Assembly (NCBI GenBank): GCA_054601695.1
Contig: BAAHQB010000024.1
Span: 434,001-498,000, forward strand
Reading direction: 5' to 3'
DNA from: Amorphochlora amoebiformis
Lineage: Eukaryota > Cercozoa > Chlorarachniophyceae
Length of the DNA: 64,000 nucleotides
The translations under genes and the position numbers were made by a program. Under the pieces are notes generated by a model. That model had not been told where the DNA came from. It was given only the letters and a program-made list of their open reading frames with translations, and searched no databases. Position 1 is the first letter of the stretch, and each line of letters opens with the position of its first letter. Positions 14,134-42,949 of this stretch are shown here, piece by piece.

Positions 14134-14456
14134 TAATATTGTAAATTTACACATATACACACATATATACATATATATATATATATGTATAATATATACA
14201 GGTATCCTTACACGTATATCACACACACCTAAACATATATATTATATATACATATACGCACATATAAGTATATATACATATATATATATAACATATACAT
14301 ATATTCGTACAGATAACCTTCCCAGGGGGTAATGCACATATTCCTGACTTAGCCCTTGTATTTGTAATCGGTTTCTCAGAAAATTCCGCAGAAATTCCCT
14401 GTTTGGCGGGAAGCTCTTTCCCTTCCGGGATCCCGGCCCAGCTTCGGAGATTCTGC
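12893..14456 (-). CDS. Gene C: unknown protein, C-terminal exons
   Basis: No family recognised. Exons in reading order: 14456-14338, 13972-13878, 12953-12893. They are bordered by TTCGCACAG, ATCAACCAG and ATCCACCAG acceptors. The phases join cleanly to give 91 codons after a split first codon. Readable pieces: [50 protein letters not shown] and [19 protein letters not shown], then TAG. An alternative donor of the first exon at 14317 (GTTATC) would add HYPLGR but then breaks phase with the second exon. The N-terminus was not found; it should lie above 14457, where telomeric and (GA)n repeats follow. Confidence 0.6.
13193..13242. repeat. 8-bp tandem repeat (AATATAAT)n
   Basis: About six copies inside an intron of gene C. 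Confidence 0.85.
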
Positions 14457-14503
14457 CTGTGCGAAGATGGAATATATATATATATATATATATATAGGTA
14501 ACA

Positions 14504-14537
<34 letters not shown>

Positions 14538-14664
14538 CATGTTTTATATATAAATATATATATAAAACATGTGTAAAGTGTATATTATTATATAGTTTTT
14601 GTTTGGGTGTATTTATAGGTAAATTTTTTATCACATTATATATATAAATATATATATATATATG

Positions 14665-14698
<34 letters not shown>

Positions 14699-14742
14699 TA
14701 TAGATATATATGTATAAATCTATGCATTACATGTTATATATG

Positions 14743-14776
<34 letters not shown>

Positions 14777-14950
14777 TGTATATGTGTGTGTGTGTGTATT
14801 TATTGTATTCTTCATAATGAACGTGTGTTTTTTTGTATGTATGATACAGATGTAAATATAATATATACGTACATGTAATATGTTTACATGTATAATACCG
14901 ACATATAATAGATATATTATATATATACTATATATATATATATACATGAA

Positions 14951-15027
<77 letters not shown>

Positions 15028-15093
15028 GTCTGTATTTAGATATATACATACATTCTTATATGTATTGTATGTATTCTCTGTGCATACCTAAGG

Positions 15094-15264
15094 GTAACCC
15101 TAACCCGACACCCTAACCCTAACCCTAGCCAATTCCTATATCCCAAACTCATAACTCTAACCCTAATATAACCCTAACACTAACCCTAACACCCCGCTAA
15201 CATTAACTTAGGGCTAGCATTAGGGTTACGTTTAGAACTAGGGTTAGGGTTAGGGTTAGGGTTA
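15094..15264. repeat. CCCTAA units followed by TTAGGG units
   Basis: Imperfect CCCTAA units (15094-15195) are followed by TTAGGG units (15205-15264, the last four perfect). The order is C-strand then G-strand, the opposite of a telomere-telomere fusion. Confidence 0.9.
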
Positions 15265-15527
15265 GAGAGGGAGAAGAGAGAGAGAGAGAGAGAGAGAGAA
15301 ATGGGGAGAGAGAAGGTGGGAGAGAGAGAGGGGGATACAGAAAGAGGAAGAGAGAGGGAGGAGAGAGAGAGAGAGAGAGACAGAGAAAGAGAGAGAGAGA
15401 AAGAGAGAGGAGGGAGAGAGAGAGAGAGAGAGAGGGAGAGACGGAGAGGGAGAGAGAGGGAGAGAGAGGGAGAGGGAGGGAGAGAGAGGGAGTGAGAGGG
15501 AGAAATAGACAGGGAGGGAGAGAGAGA

Positions 15528-15583
<56 letters not shown>

Positions 15584-15933
15584 GGGGAAGAGAGAGAGGG
15601 AGAGAGAGAGAGGGGGGGAGAGAGAGGGGGAGAGAGAGGGGAGAGAGAGAGAGGGTGAGAGAGAGACAGAGGGAGAGAGAGAGAGGGAGAGAGACAGAGG
15701 GAGAGAGAGAGAGGGAGAGAGAGAGAGGGAGAGAGAGAGAGGGAGAGAGGGAGAGAGAGAGAGGGAGAGAGAGAGAGGGAGAGAGAGAGAGAGAGAGGGA
15801 GAGAGAGAGAGGGAGAGAGAGGCGAAAGAGAGAGAGAAAGTGGGAAAGAGAGAGGAGAGAGAGAGTGAGAGAGAGAGAGAGTGAGCGAGAGAGAGAGAGA
15901 GTGAGCGAGAGAGTGAGCGAGAGAGAGAGAGAG
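15265..15933. repeat. About 670-bp polypurine (GA/GGGA)n tract
   Basis: Almost pure purine on the plus strand: GAGAGAGGGAGAGA units with rare C or T. It starts directly after (TTAGGG)4 and ends before renewed CCCTAA-like sequence. Long frames of R, E and G (plus) or S, L and P (minus) come from the repeat and are not called as genes. Confidence 0.95.
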
Positions 15934-16190
15934 CTCTAAACCTAACAGAATAGCCTTCAATCCAACAGGATAGCCCTAAACCTTAGGGTATAGCCTACAG
16001 CCCTAAACCCCGGCTTTACTTAGACCATAGCATCAAACCAAACAAAGAACGTTAACACTAATCCCAGCCTAACCCTAACCCTAACCCTAACCCTAACCCT
16101 AACCCTAACCCTAACCCTAACCCTATCTAAGCGTATTTCAACTTTTTCTAGTCGTTTAGTGGTAGTAGTAACCCTAACTCATCGTGTTAG
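15934..16190. repeat. Telomere-like tract with about ten perfect CCCTAA units
   Basis: Degenerate units (15937-16065) lead into a perfect array at about 16072-16123. Minus-strand sequence 16240-16197 after an ATATCAG acceptor could be a terminal exon of gene K (FLWKAYLAVLYIG, or another frame ending near 16174), but this is unresolved. Confidence 0.85.
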
Positions 16191-16246
16191 ACTTAACCCT
16201 TATCCTATGTAGAGTACCGCCAAATATGCCTTCCACAGGAAACCTG

Positions 16247-16347
<101 letters not shown>

Positions 16348-16491
16348 ATGAAGAGCGCTCACATATTTAGGTATGAATATAGATATATAATATTATATTG
16401 AAGATATAAGAATAATTCGATTAGTATATATAGATCTGTATTATGTTTGATAAGTGGACATCGCCGGACATTATCGGTCTCCAGGAATATG

Positions 16492-16559
<68 letters not shown>

Positions 16560-16705
16560 AAAACATAACAATAATTCGAATATGTGTGTAGGGCTAGAAG
16601 CGAGGTTGCTTTCTTGTACGATGAGGGTACAATACACACCATATATATACATATATACACATACATATTATGTATATACATATATATTATGTATATATAC
16701 ATATG

Positions 16706-16737
<32 letters not shown>

Positions 16738-16740
16738 CAT

Positions 16741-16814
<74 letters not shown>

Positions 16815-16848
16815 TTACATATATGTACACATATGTAGTATATATACA

Positions 16849-17055
16849 TGTGTTATATTATGTACATATCTAAACATATGTATAGTGTGTACGTACTACG
16901 TAGGTTATATTATGTATAAATGTATATATATTTACATACATGTATAAAAGCATATAAGTGTTACATTATGTGTATATATATACACATATATATTGGGTAT
17001 CCATATGTTATATTATGTATATATGTATATGTATTCATAATATTTACATATATAC

Positions 17056-17125
<70 letters not shown>

Positions 17126-17325
17126 TAATACATTGTAAATAAATGTGTTATGTACACATATATATACACACATATATATATATATATATATATTGTGTAT
17201 ACATGTGTTATATTCTGTATATATGTAAATATATATTTACATATGTGCATGTACATATTGTATATAAATGTGTTATATTATGTATATGTGCACATATATA
17301 TTGTTTATACATGTGTTATATTACG

Positions 17326-17383
<58 letters not shown>

Positions 17384-17644
17384 TTATGTATACATTGTGT
17401 ATAAATGTGTTACATTATGTATATATGCGTAGATATTGTATATACATGTGTTATATTACATATATATGTATATATATATATATATATATAATATATATAT
17501 ATAAATAAAATATGTATATATATATATGTGTGTGTGTATACATACATATATATGTATATATATATACATATGTATATATTATATAAATGTATTACATTAC
17601 GTATGTACACATACATATTGTATATACGTGTGTTATATTATGTA

Positions 17645-17699
<55 letters not shown>

Positions 17700-17705
17700 A
17701 TATAT

Positions 17706-17756
<51 letters not shown>

Positions 17757-17795
17757 TATGTATGTATGTAATATATACGTTACATTATGTATAAA
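16849..17795. repeat. Dispersed array of a TGTGTTATATTATGTATATA motif, about 13 copies
   Basis: Copies begin near 16849, 16901, 16957, 17006, 17141, 17202, 17267, 17310, 17404, 17444, 17585, 17627 and 17777, separated by variable TA tracts. No coding signal was seen. The islands at 16420-16490 and 16580-16630 are open on both strands and remain unassigned. Confidence 0.75.
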
Positions 17796-17809
17796 TTATG
17801 TATATGTAG

Positions 17810-17847
<38 letters not shown>

Positions 17848-17863
17848 CAGGGGTTGTGTTTAC

Positions 17864-18355
17864 ATGCAGTAGCACAAGTTCGAAACGAAGTCTGCGGATT
17901 TTGCTTTTGGTTCGGTGGTGGTTCGGGCTGAGGCGATAAGCAAGACCCATCAAAACCCAATTCACACCAACTTCCAGCAACGTACCAGCCTTTCGACAAA
18001 TTGACATCCGGTGGACATCTGGACCAAGGCCCGGTGCAGCCAGAGACTTGTATAAGCCACTGGGGCCTCTGAAGGGGCTTCATTGGGCTTCGGTACTGAA
18101 GTTTTAGTTTACTTTTGTGGCGCGTGAAAAGAGTTTTCGTTTTAATCAATATGATCCGTGGATAGCATACAGATTATTAATAATTTTGGGAAGCTGAAAA
18201 GTTGGAGGATATAAATAAAATAATATTAGATAACCTTTTTTAGATCGCCTTCTCAAATCCACAACCTTTGAATTTCCATTATTCACCCAACTCCACTCAT
18301 CGGTGACGCCCACCATTTTCCACGAAGGCGGGGTGAGGGGCCTCTGAGCCATCAT
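17864..18355 (-). CDS. Gene K: unknown protein, N-terminal exons
   Basis: No family recognised. Exon 1, 18355-18235, starts with ATGATG and encodes 40 residues ([19 protein letters not shown] at the start, [10 protein letters not shown] at the end), then G and donor GTTATC. Exon 2, 18095-17986, follows acceptor ACTTCAG, completes that codon as V and reads [20 protein letters not shown] then [16 protein letters not shown]. Exon 3, 17927-17864, is proline-rich ([14 protein letters not shown]) and its end is less sure. Both introns are without TA (139 and 58 nt). The first ATG lies 177 bp from that of gene L, so they probably share a divergent promoter. The C-terminus is unresolved. Confidence 0.55.
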
Positions 18356-18356
18356 G

Positions 18357-18532
18357 TGACACAGCGGATGGTCACTTAATCGTCGAGCAAACCCTCTAAC
18401 TGTAAGCTTCCTTCGAGCAAAACCTCTAATTATTCGCTTCCATCGAGAATAGCCCCCCCATGCGGACACACTGGCAGCAACCGGTTGGGTACTGTTCGAG
18501 CATGAACCTTTAAGCATCAACTTTGAACTGTC
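18357..18532. promoter_or_regulatory. Divergent promoter region of genes K and L with a repeated element
   Basis: The 177 bp between the two start codons hold two similar blocks, CGAGCAAACCCTCTAACTGT at 18383 and CGAGCAAAACCTCTAATTAT at 18414. A shorter echo, ATCGAGAATAG, follows at about 18443. No TATA box stands out. A regulatory role is inferred from position only. Confidence 0.35.
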
Positions 18533-18806
18533 ATGGCGAACGTCGCGATGGAAATTTGTTGTGCCGCTAACGGTTTCTCAATTTCGAAATTTCTGGCGAA
18601 AGCACCCGAGAAAGTGCAGGAGAGGAGGGGGTATAAAGAGACATCTCGCACCGCCATGTAAAACGGATAGGATCCCCCCCCTCACCAGCGCAAACATCAA
18701 CGAAGCCTTTGTGCGTAAGGATGGGTGCCAGCGAAAGTTCTCCGGAGGTCCGCTACAAAAGAGAGCTGCTAAAGCTTTCATGGAGGTGATTGAGCTGGCT
18801 GAGTAG
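18533..18806 (+). CDS. Gene L: complete 80-aa protein with a 31-nt intron
   Basis: No family recognised. Exon 1, 18533-18657, starts MANVAMEICCAANGFSISKF and continues LAKAPEKVQERRGYKETSRT. A GT-AG intron of 31 nt (18658-18688, ending CTCACCAG) removes an in-frame TAA. Exon 2, 18689-18806, reads NINEAFVRKDGCQRKFSGG, then QKRAAKAFMEVIELAE and TAG. Without splicing the first frame stops after 42 residues, and with it the join is exact. The product is small, basic and cysteine-containing. AATAAA follows 48 nt after the stop. A competing frame from an internal ATG at 18720 was judged a shadow. Confidence 0.72.
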
Positions 18807-18854
18807 GGCTAGGGCTCATATTTTGCCGGGGTCGGGATCTGGGGTAGATTTGTT

Positions 18855-18860
18855 AATAAA
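18855..18860 (+). terminator. AATAAA polyadenylation signal candidate of gene L
   Basis: AATAAA lies 48 nt after the TAG of gene L. The position suits a 3'-end signal. No other proof. Confidence 0.45.
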
Positions 18861-19298
18861 AAGTTGCCGTTGGGTCGCACAAGGGCTCTCCTTCTGTACC
18901 AACTCCCGCGTGCTTGAGGGCAATGCGAGTCGTATACATGTGTAAGATGCGTGTGGTATGTTCGTACGTAGGCTTGCACTGACTATACAAGATCAAGCCG
19001 TCACTAAGAAGTCATCGGTAATAATTCGCGAACAGTTTTTCTTCATAATTTCTCAAATTCGGATCTAGTAATTCGATCGATACACAGTACTAGCGTACTA
19101 TGATCACATATCTATATGTGTGTTTGTACATAGGGGTGAATATTTATATTTCTGTAGTTGATTATTCATTGCGGTACGCGGATCCATATGTGTATTCTAG
19201 ATATTCATACGTTTACAAATAAACACACAAGCTTAACTCATGTGATGCCAAATATATTATTACATATATATCGCTATTATTGTTGACATTGTATATAA

Positions 19299-19394
<96 letters not shown>

Positions 19395-19566
19395 TATTAT
19401 TTGCACATGTACACATATGCATATTTACAGTGTATTCATGTATTAGCCCTGCATATTTAAATGTATTCATGTATTATATATATATATATATATTATATAT
19501 ATATATATATATATATTATATATTACATGTACATATATGGATATTTACAATGTACTCATGTATTAG
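18861..19566. other. Spacer before the first certain globin exon
   Basis: 18861-19250 is non-TA sequence without a clear exon, and 19250-19560 is mainly TA repeat. The globin start exon should be here. A short ATG exon ending in a GTATGT donor at about 18954 is possible but not provable. Confidence 0.3.
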
Positions 19567-19931
19567 TCCGCCCTTGACGAGCAGAAGAGCAAGGCCGCAA
19601 TGACCTTTGTGAGTAATATGTGTATATACACATAATTATATTTTTATATAATATATATATATATATATATAATATATATATATATATTATATATATATAT
19701 ATAATATATATATATTATATATATATATAATGTATTATATGTGTGTGTATGTGTGTATGTGTGTGTATATTACATATGATGTAATATTATGTGTATATGT
19801 TAACTAATGTTATTTACATATTATGCACATATATGCATAGGTGTAATTAATATATATATATATATATATATATATAGATATATATATATATATGTATATC
19901 TACATATGTATATACATGTGTATATACATGC

Positions 19932-19976
<45 letters not shown>

Positions 19977-20043
19977 TATAAGTTTACACTGCAATAAAAT
20001 AATACGAACACATGCCTTACACTGCAATAAAATAACACACACA

Positions 20044-20079
<36 letters not shown>

Positions 20080-20303
20080 CCACAGAGATCTGACAAGATG
20101 TACAAGCCGTTTCATGTGGACTTTGAGGTCCAATTCTTCAAGTACTGCCCAGATCTTTCCAAGAAATTTCCTACCGATTTCTCGCTCGTCAGTAGGATGA
20201 TCCAGACTTTCGTCACTAAGGCGATCGGTATGCTTTTTCCTGTGTGCGCAAAATCATGTTGGGACATGTGTGTTTACGATGGGAATATACACAAATTTAC
20301 ATA

Positions 20304-20341
<38 letters not shown>

Positions 20342-20680
20342 TATTACATATTTATATATACATGTAAATGTACCAAATGTACATATTTTTTGTTCTGTCC
20401 AAAGAGAGAGCGGGAATATCGAGAGAAAGCATCAGATAGAGACGGTGAGGTCGCAGGAGAGAGCTCACATACACAGGGAGAGAGAGAGAGAGGTCAAAAG
20501 AGAGAGAGAGAGAGAGTATTAGAGAGGAGAGAGGGCAAGAAAGACGTAAGAGCACTTGGAGGGAGAGGGTAAGAGAGAGGAGAGATGAATAGAGAAAGAG
20601 TGAGGGAAATCCATCTATCGAAAATATGTTTCGAAACTGGTTGGAAATTGTTGTGTGTTGTATGATATTATATATGAATG

Positions 20681-20729
<49 letters not shown>

Positions 20730-20778
20730 CGTGAAGCGAGAGGAGTGAGTTAATAGGAGTATCAAGACCATTGTATGA

Positions 20779-20820
<42 letters not shown>

Positions 20821-20871
20821 ATATATAATATATATTAATATGTGTATGATAAGACCAATGTATATAAATTT

Positions 20872-20909
<38 letters not shown>

Positions 20910-21011
20910 TTATTTTATTTAATACATATATACAGAATCGAAATCTGTTGGGGAGCTTGCCAAGCGATTTTCCAAGTCTCATCAAAAGTATAGACTTAAA
21001 CAGGTGTGTCT

Positions 21012-21048
<37 letters not shown>

Positions 21049-21168
21049 TTAGAACAGGTATGTCTAATATATATGTGTGTATATATATATATTATGTATA
21101 TAGTCTAATATATATATATATATATACAAAAATATAAATACAAAAAAACAGATATATATAATATATAT

Positions 21169-21214
<46 letters not shown>

Positions 21215-21252
21215 AATAGGCTTATATATACATAAATAGGCTTAAACAGATA

Positions 21253-21299
<47 letters not shown>

Positions 21300-21352
21300 T
21301 ATGATACCGTGAGCTCATCAAAAGTAGAACTTAAATAGGTGTATACATATAT

Positions 21353-21396
<44 letters not shown>

Positions 21397-21559
21397 TATA
21401 TATTATAATATATTTATATATATATATATATGTGTGTGTATATGTAAATATATATATACATATATATATATATACATATGTGTGTGTGTATATATCAATT
21501 TATACACAAATTTGCGTACAAAATAAATACTATGATGTACTATATTGTATGTCCGCACG

Positions 21560-21606
<47 letters not shown>

Positions 21607-21702
21607 GTATGAACATACATATATGCATATATACAATACATGTACATACCGTAAGTCTTATCAACAGTACAAACTTAAATATGTATAATATATACATATA
21701 TA

Positions 21703-21746
<44 letters not shown>

Positions 21747-21845
21747 TACATATATATAATATATATATATATATAATATATTCTGTAATATTCTGCAATT
21801 TACTATAATATAATATCATGTACATAATATGTTTATAATATGCAT

Positions 21846-21893
<48 letters not shown>

Positions 21894-22117
21894 CAGGAGC
21901 ACTTCAACGGCTTTTCGGAGGCGCTTGTTGATACCCTTCAGGTTATATTATGTACATTTATATACGTATATATAGATTTTATGTAATTTATATATATATA
22001 TATATATATATATGTTTATTTATAATATATATACACATAAATAGGTACGTTTGGGTAAATTCGGAACCATCGAACTCATCAAAATCTGGCGCGAGGTGGG
22101 TTATGCCTTCAAATATG

Positions 22118-22168
<51 letters not shown>

Positions 22169-22270
22169 TATATATATTATAATATATAATATATAATATA
22201 TATTTATACACATTAGGTAACCGATGCCCTCGTTAGCGTAATGCAGCGCGAGTATAACTCGTCGAGGTAG
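19567..22270 (+). CDS. Globin (haem-binding, single domain), lacking the start exon
   Basis: Exons: 19567-19608, 20086-20227, 20936-21003, 21897-21941, 22045-22095, 22217-22270. Phases agree throughout; 133 residues then TAG. Family features seen: [14 protein letters not shown] (helix A); [17 protein letters not shown], matching the conserved F..P....FP of the B-CD region; [16 protein letters not shown], with the His expected to be proximal F8; [10 protein letters not shown]; and [20 protein letters not shown], with the helix-H Trp. It resembles neuroglobin-like or bacterial-type globins, which bind O2 or NO. By eye alignment the distal E7 position is probably Val (in FSLVSRM), not His or Gln. 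The E-F segment looks about six residues short, so a mini-exon may hide in 20228-20935. Confidence 0.8.
20402..20620. repeat. GA-rich intronic stretch in the globin gene
   Basis: GAGAGA-rich sequence with AG borders but no exon that fits the globin frame. Confidence 0.6.
21042..21685 (+). repeat. Decayed copies of a globin exon end with donor site
   Basis: Exon 20936-21003 ends TATAGACTTAAACAG followed by GTGTGTCTAA. Similar sequence recurs downstream at about 21044 (TATAGACTTAGAACAGGTAT), 21238 (GGCTTAAACAGATATGTCT), 21312 (CTCATCAAAAGTAGAACTTA) and 21655 (CTTATCAACAGTACAAACTT), all within the following intron. Confidence 0.75.
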
Positions 22271-23340
22271 ACTCGAGGATCGTGAGCGAGTCGGACGTTC
22301 TATTTTTTTCCGTTACGCCTTACCTTCCAAGAAGTCCTAATCGACTTCTTATGATTCAAATTATCTGCTAAACCCACTACTACGACTAGACTTAGTTATA
22401 CTGGAACTAGTAGTGGCTAGATTTATAACAATTTGAACGGGTTTGAACGATCTAGAAGCTGGGGGTACAAAGGTCATGTTGTGTATTATACTAGTTGTCT
22501 AGATCTAGCTAATATCTAGAATATCTAGAATATGTCCCGTGCAATAATTTTATTTGTAAATGGTATTTGTCGTTACACTAGACCATTAGCCGATATGTAT
22601 AATGTATACATAGATGTGTACTAGATCGATATAGCTAGATTGTCTAATTAAAAGTTGTGGACTGTTAGGTTTTTCATCTACATGTACTGTTAGCTAGTGG
22701 ATGAACTAGCTAGACTATATGAATATTCTATTGTCTATCTACTAGTCTACTCTAGTACTGCGTGAACGAGATATAATTCATTAAGTTTAGCTACTCTCTA
22801 GACTCTAATATATATATACTAGTTCTAGATACTCTACTCTAGATACTAGATCGACTAGCTAGGTGTCCAGAGTCTAGAGAGTCTAGAGAGTGTGCCAGTG
22901 AATGTTAGCTAGAATTTAGAGAATACTATGGTCTACTAGGTCTGGATGGCTCATTGGCCTAGTTGGCCGGTATTTACACTAGTGTATATATTCTGCTGTT
23001 AAAACAAAAATACATTCATTAGCCAGTGTTCACATTAGTATCTACATGTTAGATCGTACGTATATCTAGTATATCTACTCTCTAGACAATGCGTTTGTAT
23101 AGATATGAAAAATGTAGCATACTCTCACTCCACATGCGCAGCTGCTAAGAACAGTAATGCTTTACGAATTGCATTTTCTCTTTTTCGAAGCGGGTTGCTC
23201 TTTGCCCTCCCCCACATGTACACTTGACGGTTTCGTGTCTGATGTATATAATAGCTATAATCTAGATAATTAAAACATGTTATCTAGAATATCTATCTAG
23301 TTTTTACTCTCTGGATATTACAACTTTCATCTAGTACATG
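22271..23340. repeat. CTAG-rich island between convergent genes
   Basis: About 1.07 kb of non-TA DNA directly after the globin stop. CTAG occurs about 37 times, often as TCTAGA or ACTAGT, where about four are expected. No exon fitting the neighbours was found. Confidence 0.85.
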
Positions 23341-23594
23341 TATATACGTATGTAATATGTATGTATATATTTATGCGTTGATATGTTCATGTATGTGTAT
23401 ATATGTGTGTATATATAAATATACATAAATAGTTAATATTATATTCAAATATATTTATATATACACACATATATACATATCAACATATAAATATATATAA
23501 ATATATGTATATATATATATATATATTTATGTATGTATATATATATATATATATCTAATAGCAATAAAATTAATATATAATAACATGTATAATG

Positions 23595-23625
<31 letters not shown>

Positions 23626-23700
23626 GATATATTATATATATATATATATATGTGTGTGTGTATATAAATATTTAGTATATACTAGATATATATATGAATA

Positions 23701-23735
<35 letters not shown>

Positions 23736-24085
23736 GTATGTATATTATAATATATATATATACATATATTTAATATCTATTTTTACATGGATAATATATA
23801 TATATATATATACATATATTTAATATCTATTTCTACATGGATATATATGTATATATATATATATATAATGTACATGTATATACTTATATATCATATAATA
23901 TATATACGTATATATATGTATATATACATACATATACATACATTTATATAAATACACATAAATTATTCATCTTAATACATATAGATACGAATATTATATA
24001 TATATATATATATATATATTGATTTGTTTTTTATTCGCTGTATCTAGGTCACCCAATACAGTATAAATATGCGCGTTTATGTTTC
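23341..24085. other. TA-rich intergenic DNA
   Basis: TA microsatellite with a short duplication (ATTTAATATCTATTTTTACA at about 23768 and ATTTAATATCTATTTCTACA at about 23818). Nothing else seen. Confidence 0.6.
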
Positions 24086-24319
24086 TTATTGTTGAAAAAT
24101 AACACCCGTGGCCTTTGTGTCACCGGAGTCTTCGACACTTGAGCTGATCGCATATATGTATATATTATATATCTATATCAATATATTCACATAATACTAT
24201 AATATATATATATATATAATATATTACATATCTATATTTACATAGTACTATGTATATATATATATATATATTATATGCATTTGATGGACTAGATATACAG
24301 CGAATTGAAATAAACTATG

Positions 24320-24355
<36 letters not shown>

Positions 24356-24406
24356 TATGCATGTGTGTATGTGTGATGAATATGTTTATGTGTACTTATA
24401 CATACA

Positions 24407-24443
<37 letters not shown>

Positions 24444-24511
24444 TATATACAACAATCTAAAATACATATTGGAATTTATGAATATATTTGTTTGTGTATA
24501 CACACACATAC

Positions 24512-24593
<82 letters not shown>

Positions 24594-24648
24594 TATGTAC
24601 ATATATATATATATATATATATGTGTGTATGTATGTATTCAGATATTC

Positions 24649-24684
<36 letters not shown>

Positions 24685-24859
24685 GTGTGTGTATCTACAT
24701 GTATATGTTCATATTCATATAAATATTATATATATATATATATATATACCTCTTTCCGGAAAATATTTGATTTTTGACGTCCGCGAATGCTGGTGGAGGC
24801 TCTGATATAAGAAAGTTAAGCTATTCTTTATATCAAAGTATATGATATATACATATCCT

Positions 24860-24899
<40 letters not shown>

Positions 24900-25180
24900 T
24901 GTATATATTGTATATATATATATATTATATATATATATATATAATATATATGTATATATTGTATATATATATATTATATATATATATATATATATATGAC
25001 GTAACGTATGTAAATGAACATATACATATACATACATATATAAATATATATATATATACATGTATATATGCATAATATATTTATATGTTAGATTACACAC
25101 ATGTATAAATATATACAATGTATACACATATATCTATATACATATACATATACATTGTTCACATACACACATAAGATATG

Positions 25181-25224
<44 letters not shown>

Positions 25225-25432
25225 TACATATAAATGTATACACATACATAAATATATATACATAAAAATACATACATATATATACATATATATATATATA
25301 TATTAATACATATACATAGGTAATACATATATATATATATATACACATATATACATATACACATATATATAATATATATATATATATATGATGCACATTA
25401 ATACATGCGTGACCTGTGGCCTTGTCACGCCG
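24086..25432 (-). CDS. Gene E: C-terminal part of an unknown protein
   Basis: No family recognised. Exons in reading order: 25432-25414 (micro-exon, RRDKAT, weakest), 24801-24750 ([16 protein letters not shown]) and 24143-24086 ([18 protein letters not shown], then TAA). Acceptors are GTGCAAG, ATATCAG and GCGATCAG, and phases agree across all three. The low-complexity, polar end is typical of a disordered C-terminus. The gene converges on the globin gene. No start was found, because the upstream side meets the telomere-like array at 25490. Confidence 0.45.
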
Positions 25433-25489
25433 CTTGCACACGAGACTTATGTAAGAATTAATGTAATTTTAGAACGCATTGTAAGAATT

Positions 25490-26476
25490 AAGGTAATTTT
25501 AAAACGTATTAGGATACTTAAGGTTAGGAATAAGGCTACTTAGAGCTAGGGTTAGAACTAAGCATTCACGGCCAGGATTAGGGATGTTTAGGGTTATTAT
25601 CCGGGATATCATTAGGTTATTATCAGGGATATCATTAGGTTGCTACCAGGGATATCATTAGGTTATTATCAGGATATCATTAGGTTATTATCAGGACATC
25701 ATTAGGTTATTATCAGGGATATCATTAAGGTTAATAGCGATAGGATTAGTGTTTTTCTTAAGGGTCAGGAATAGGGTTATTAGGATTTAAGATTAAGGTT
25801 ATTAGGGTTGGGATTAGGGTTATTAAATGTTAGGCTTAGGAGGGTTAGGATTAGATTAGGCTACTTAGGGTTAGAATTATGATTTTTAGTGTATTTAGGG
25901 TTAGGATTATGAATATTAAGCTTAGGGTTAGGGTATTTAGGGTTAGATTCAGAATATTAGGGTTAGGATGAGGATTATTTAGGGTTGGGTTGAAATATTT
26001 TGGGGTGAGGATTACGGTTATTAGGGTTAGGCTTATTTAGGGTTAGGATTAAGGTTACTTAAGATTTGAGTTAGGATTATTAGGGTTAGGTTTAGGATTA
26101 TTAGGGTTAGGATTAATGTTGATTAAGGTTTATAAAGGTTAGGATTAAGGGATACTTAAGGTTAGGATTAAGGTTATTTATGGTTAGGATTAAGGTTTTA
26201 GGGTTAACATTAAAGGTTTTAGGGTTAGGATTAAACGTTAGGGTTAGGATTAAAGGTTTAGGTTTATTTGGCGATCGGGGTTATTTCGTTAGGATTAGGA
26301 TTATCAGGGCAGGGGTTAGGATTAGGAAAATTAGGGTTAGGATTAGGATTTGTGTAATTTAGGGTTAGAATAAAGGTTATTGAGGTCAGGATTCAAGGTT
26401 AGATTAGTTTTAGGGTTAGGGTTAGGGGTTAGGGTTAGGGTTAGGGTTAGGGTTAGGCTTAGGGTTAGGGTTAGGA
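25490..26476. repeat. Degenerate TTAGGG array at the 3' end of TRM11
   Basis: About 1 kb of GGTTAGGATTAAGGTTATTA-like units that become perfect TTAGGG near 26402-26475. In the TRM11 sense strand it reads CCCTAA and begins at the base after the TAA stop. Units near 25600-25730 are a 22-bp variant (ATCATTAGGTTATTATCAGG). Confidence 0.93.
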
Positions 26477-41452
<14,976 letters not shown>

Positions 41453-41638
41453 CGTCCGAAGGAGCGAATATATCTTTTGAGTCAATATCGCTAATATTAT
41501 ATTCCGATATGCAAGTAGGCGAGATATTGATTTGCTTATATTCACATAATAAGATCAATATTTGACTCTAAAATCCCCGCGCTCAGAAATGTGAAAGGCT
41601 CATAGAAGGAGGATTAGAAGGGGATCAGGCTGAGGCGA
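41453..41638. promoter_or_regulatory. Divergent promoter of TRM11 and gene G
   Basis: Only 186 bp separate the two ATGs, so both promoters must lie here or overlap. The DNA is non-repetitive. A TATA-like AATATTATATT lies at about 41492. No known operator recognised. Confidence 0.5.
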
Positions 41639-42706
<1,068 letters not shown>

Positions 42707-42726
42707 ATGTGTATGTACCATATGTG

Positions 42727-42814
<88 letters not shown>

Positions 42815-42882
42815 ATATATATAATATATGTATATATATATATATAATATAATGTAATATAAAATATGTAAATATAAATATC

Positions 42883-42915
<33 letters not shown>

Positions 42916-42949
42916 GTATATATATATGTATATATATATATATATCACC

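Noticed and set aside
15180-15264. Telomere fusion junction
   Set aside because: The order is CCCTAA then TTAGGG, the reverse of a fusion.
15262-15960. 232-aa Ser/Leu/Pro frame and Arg/Glu frames
   Set aside because: Read-through of the polypurine tract on both strands.
17870-17960. tRNA-like GGTTCG box sequence
   Set aside because: No cloverleaf can be drawn, and the segment is explained as exon 3 of gene K on minus.
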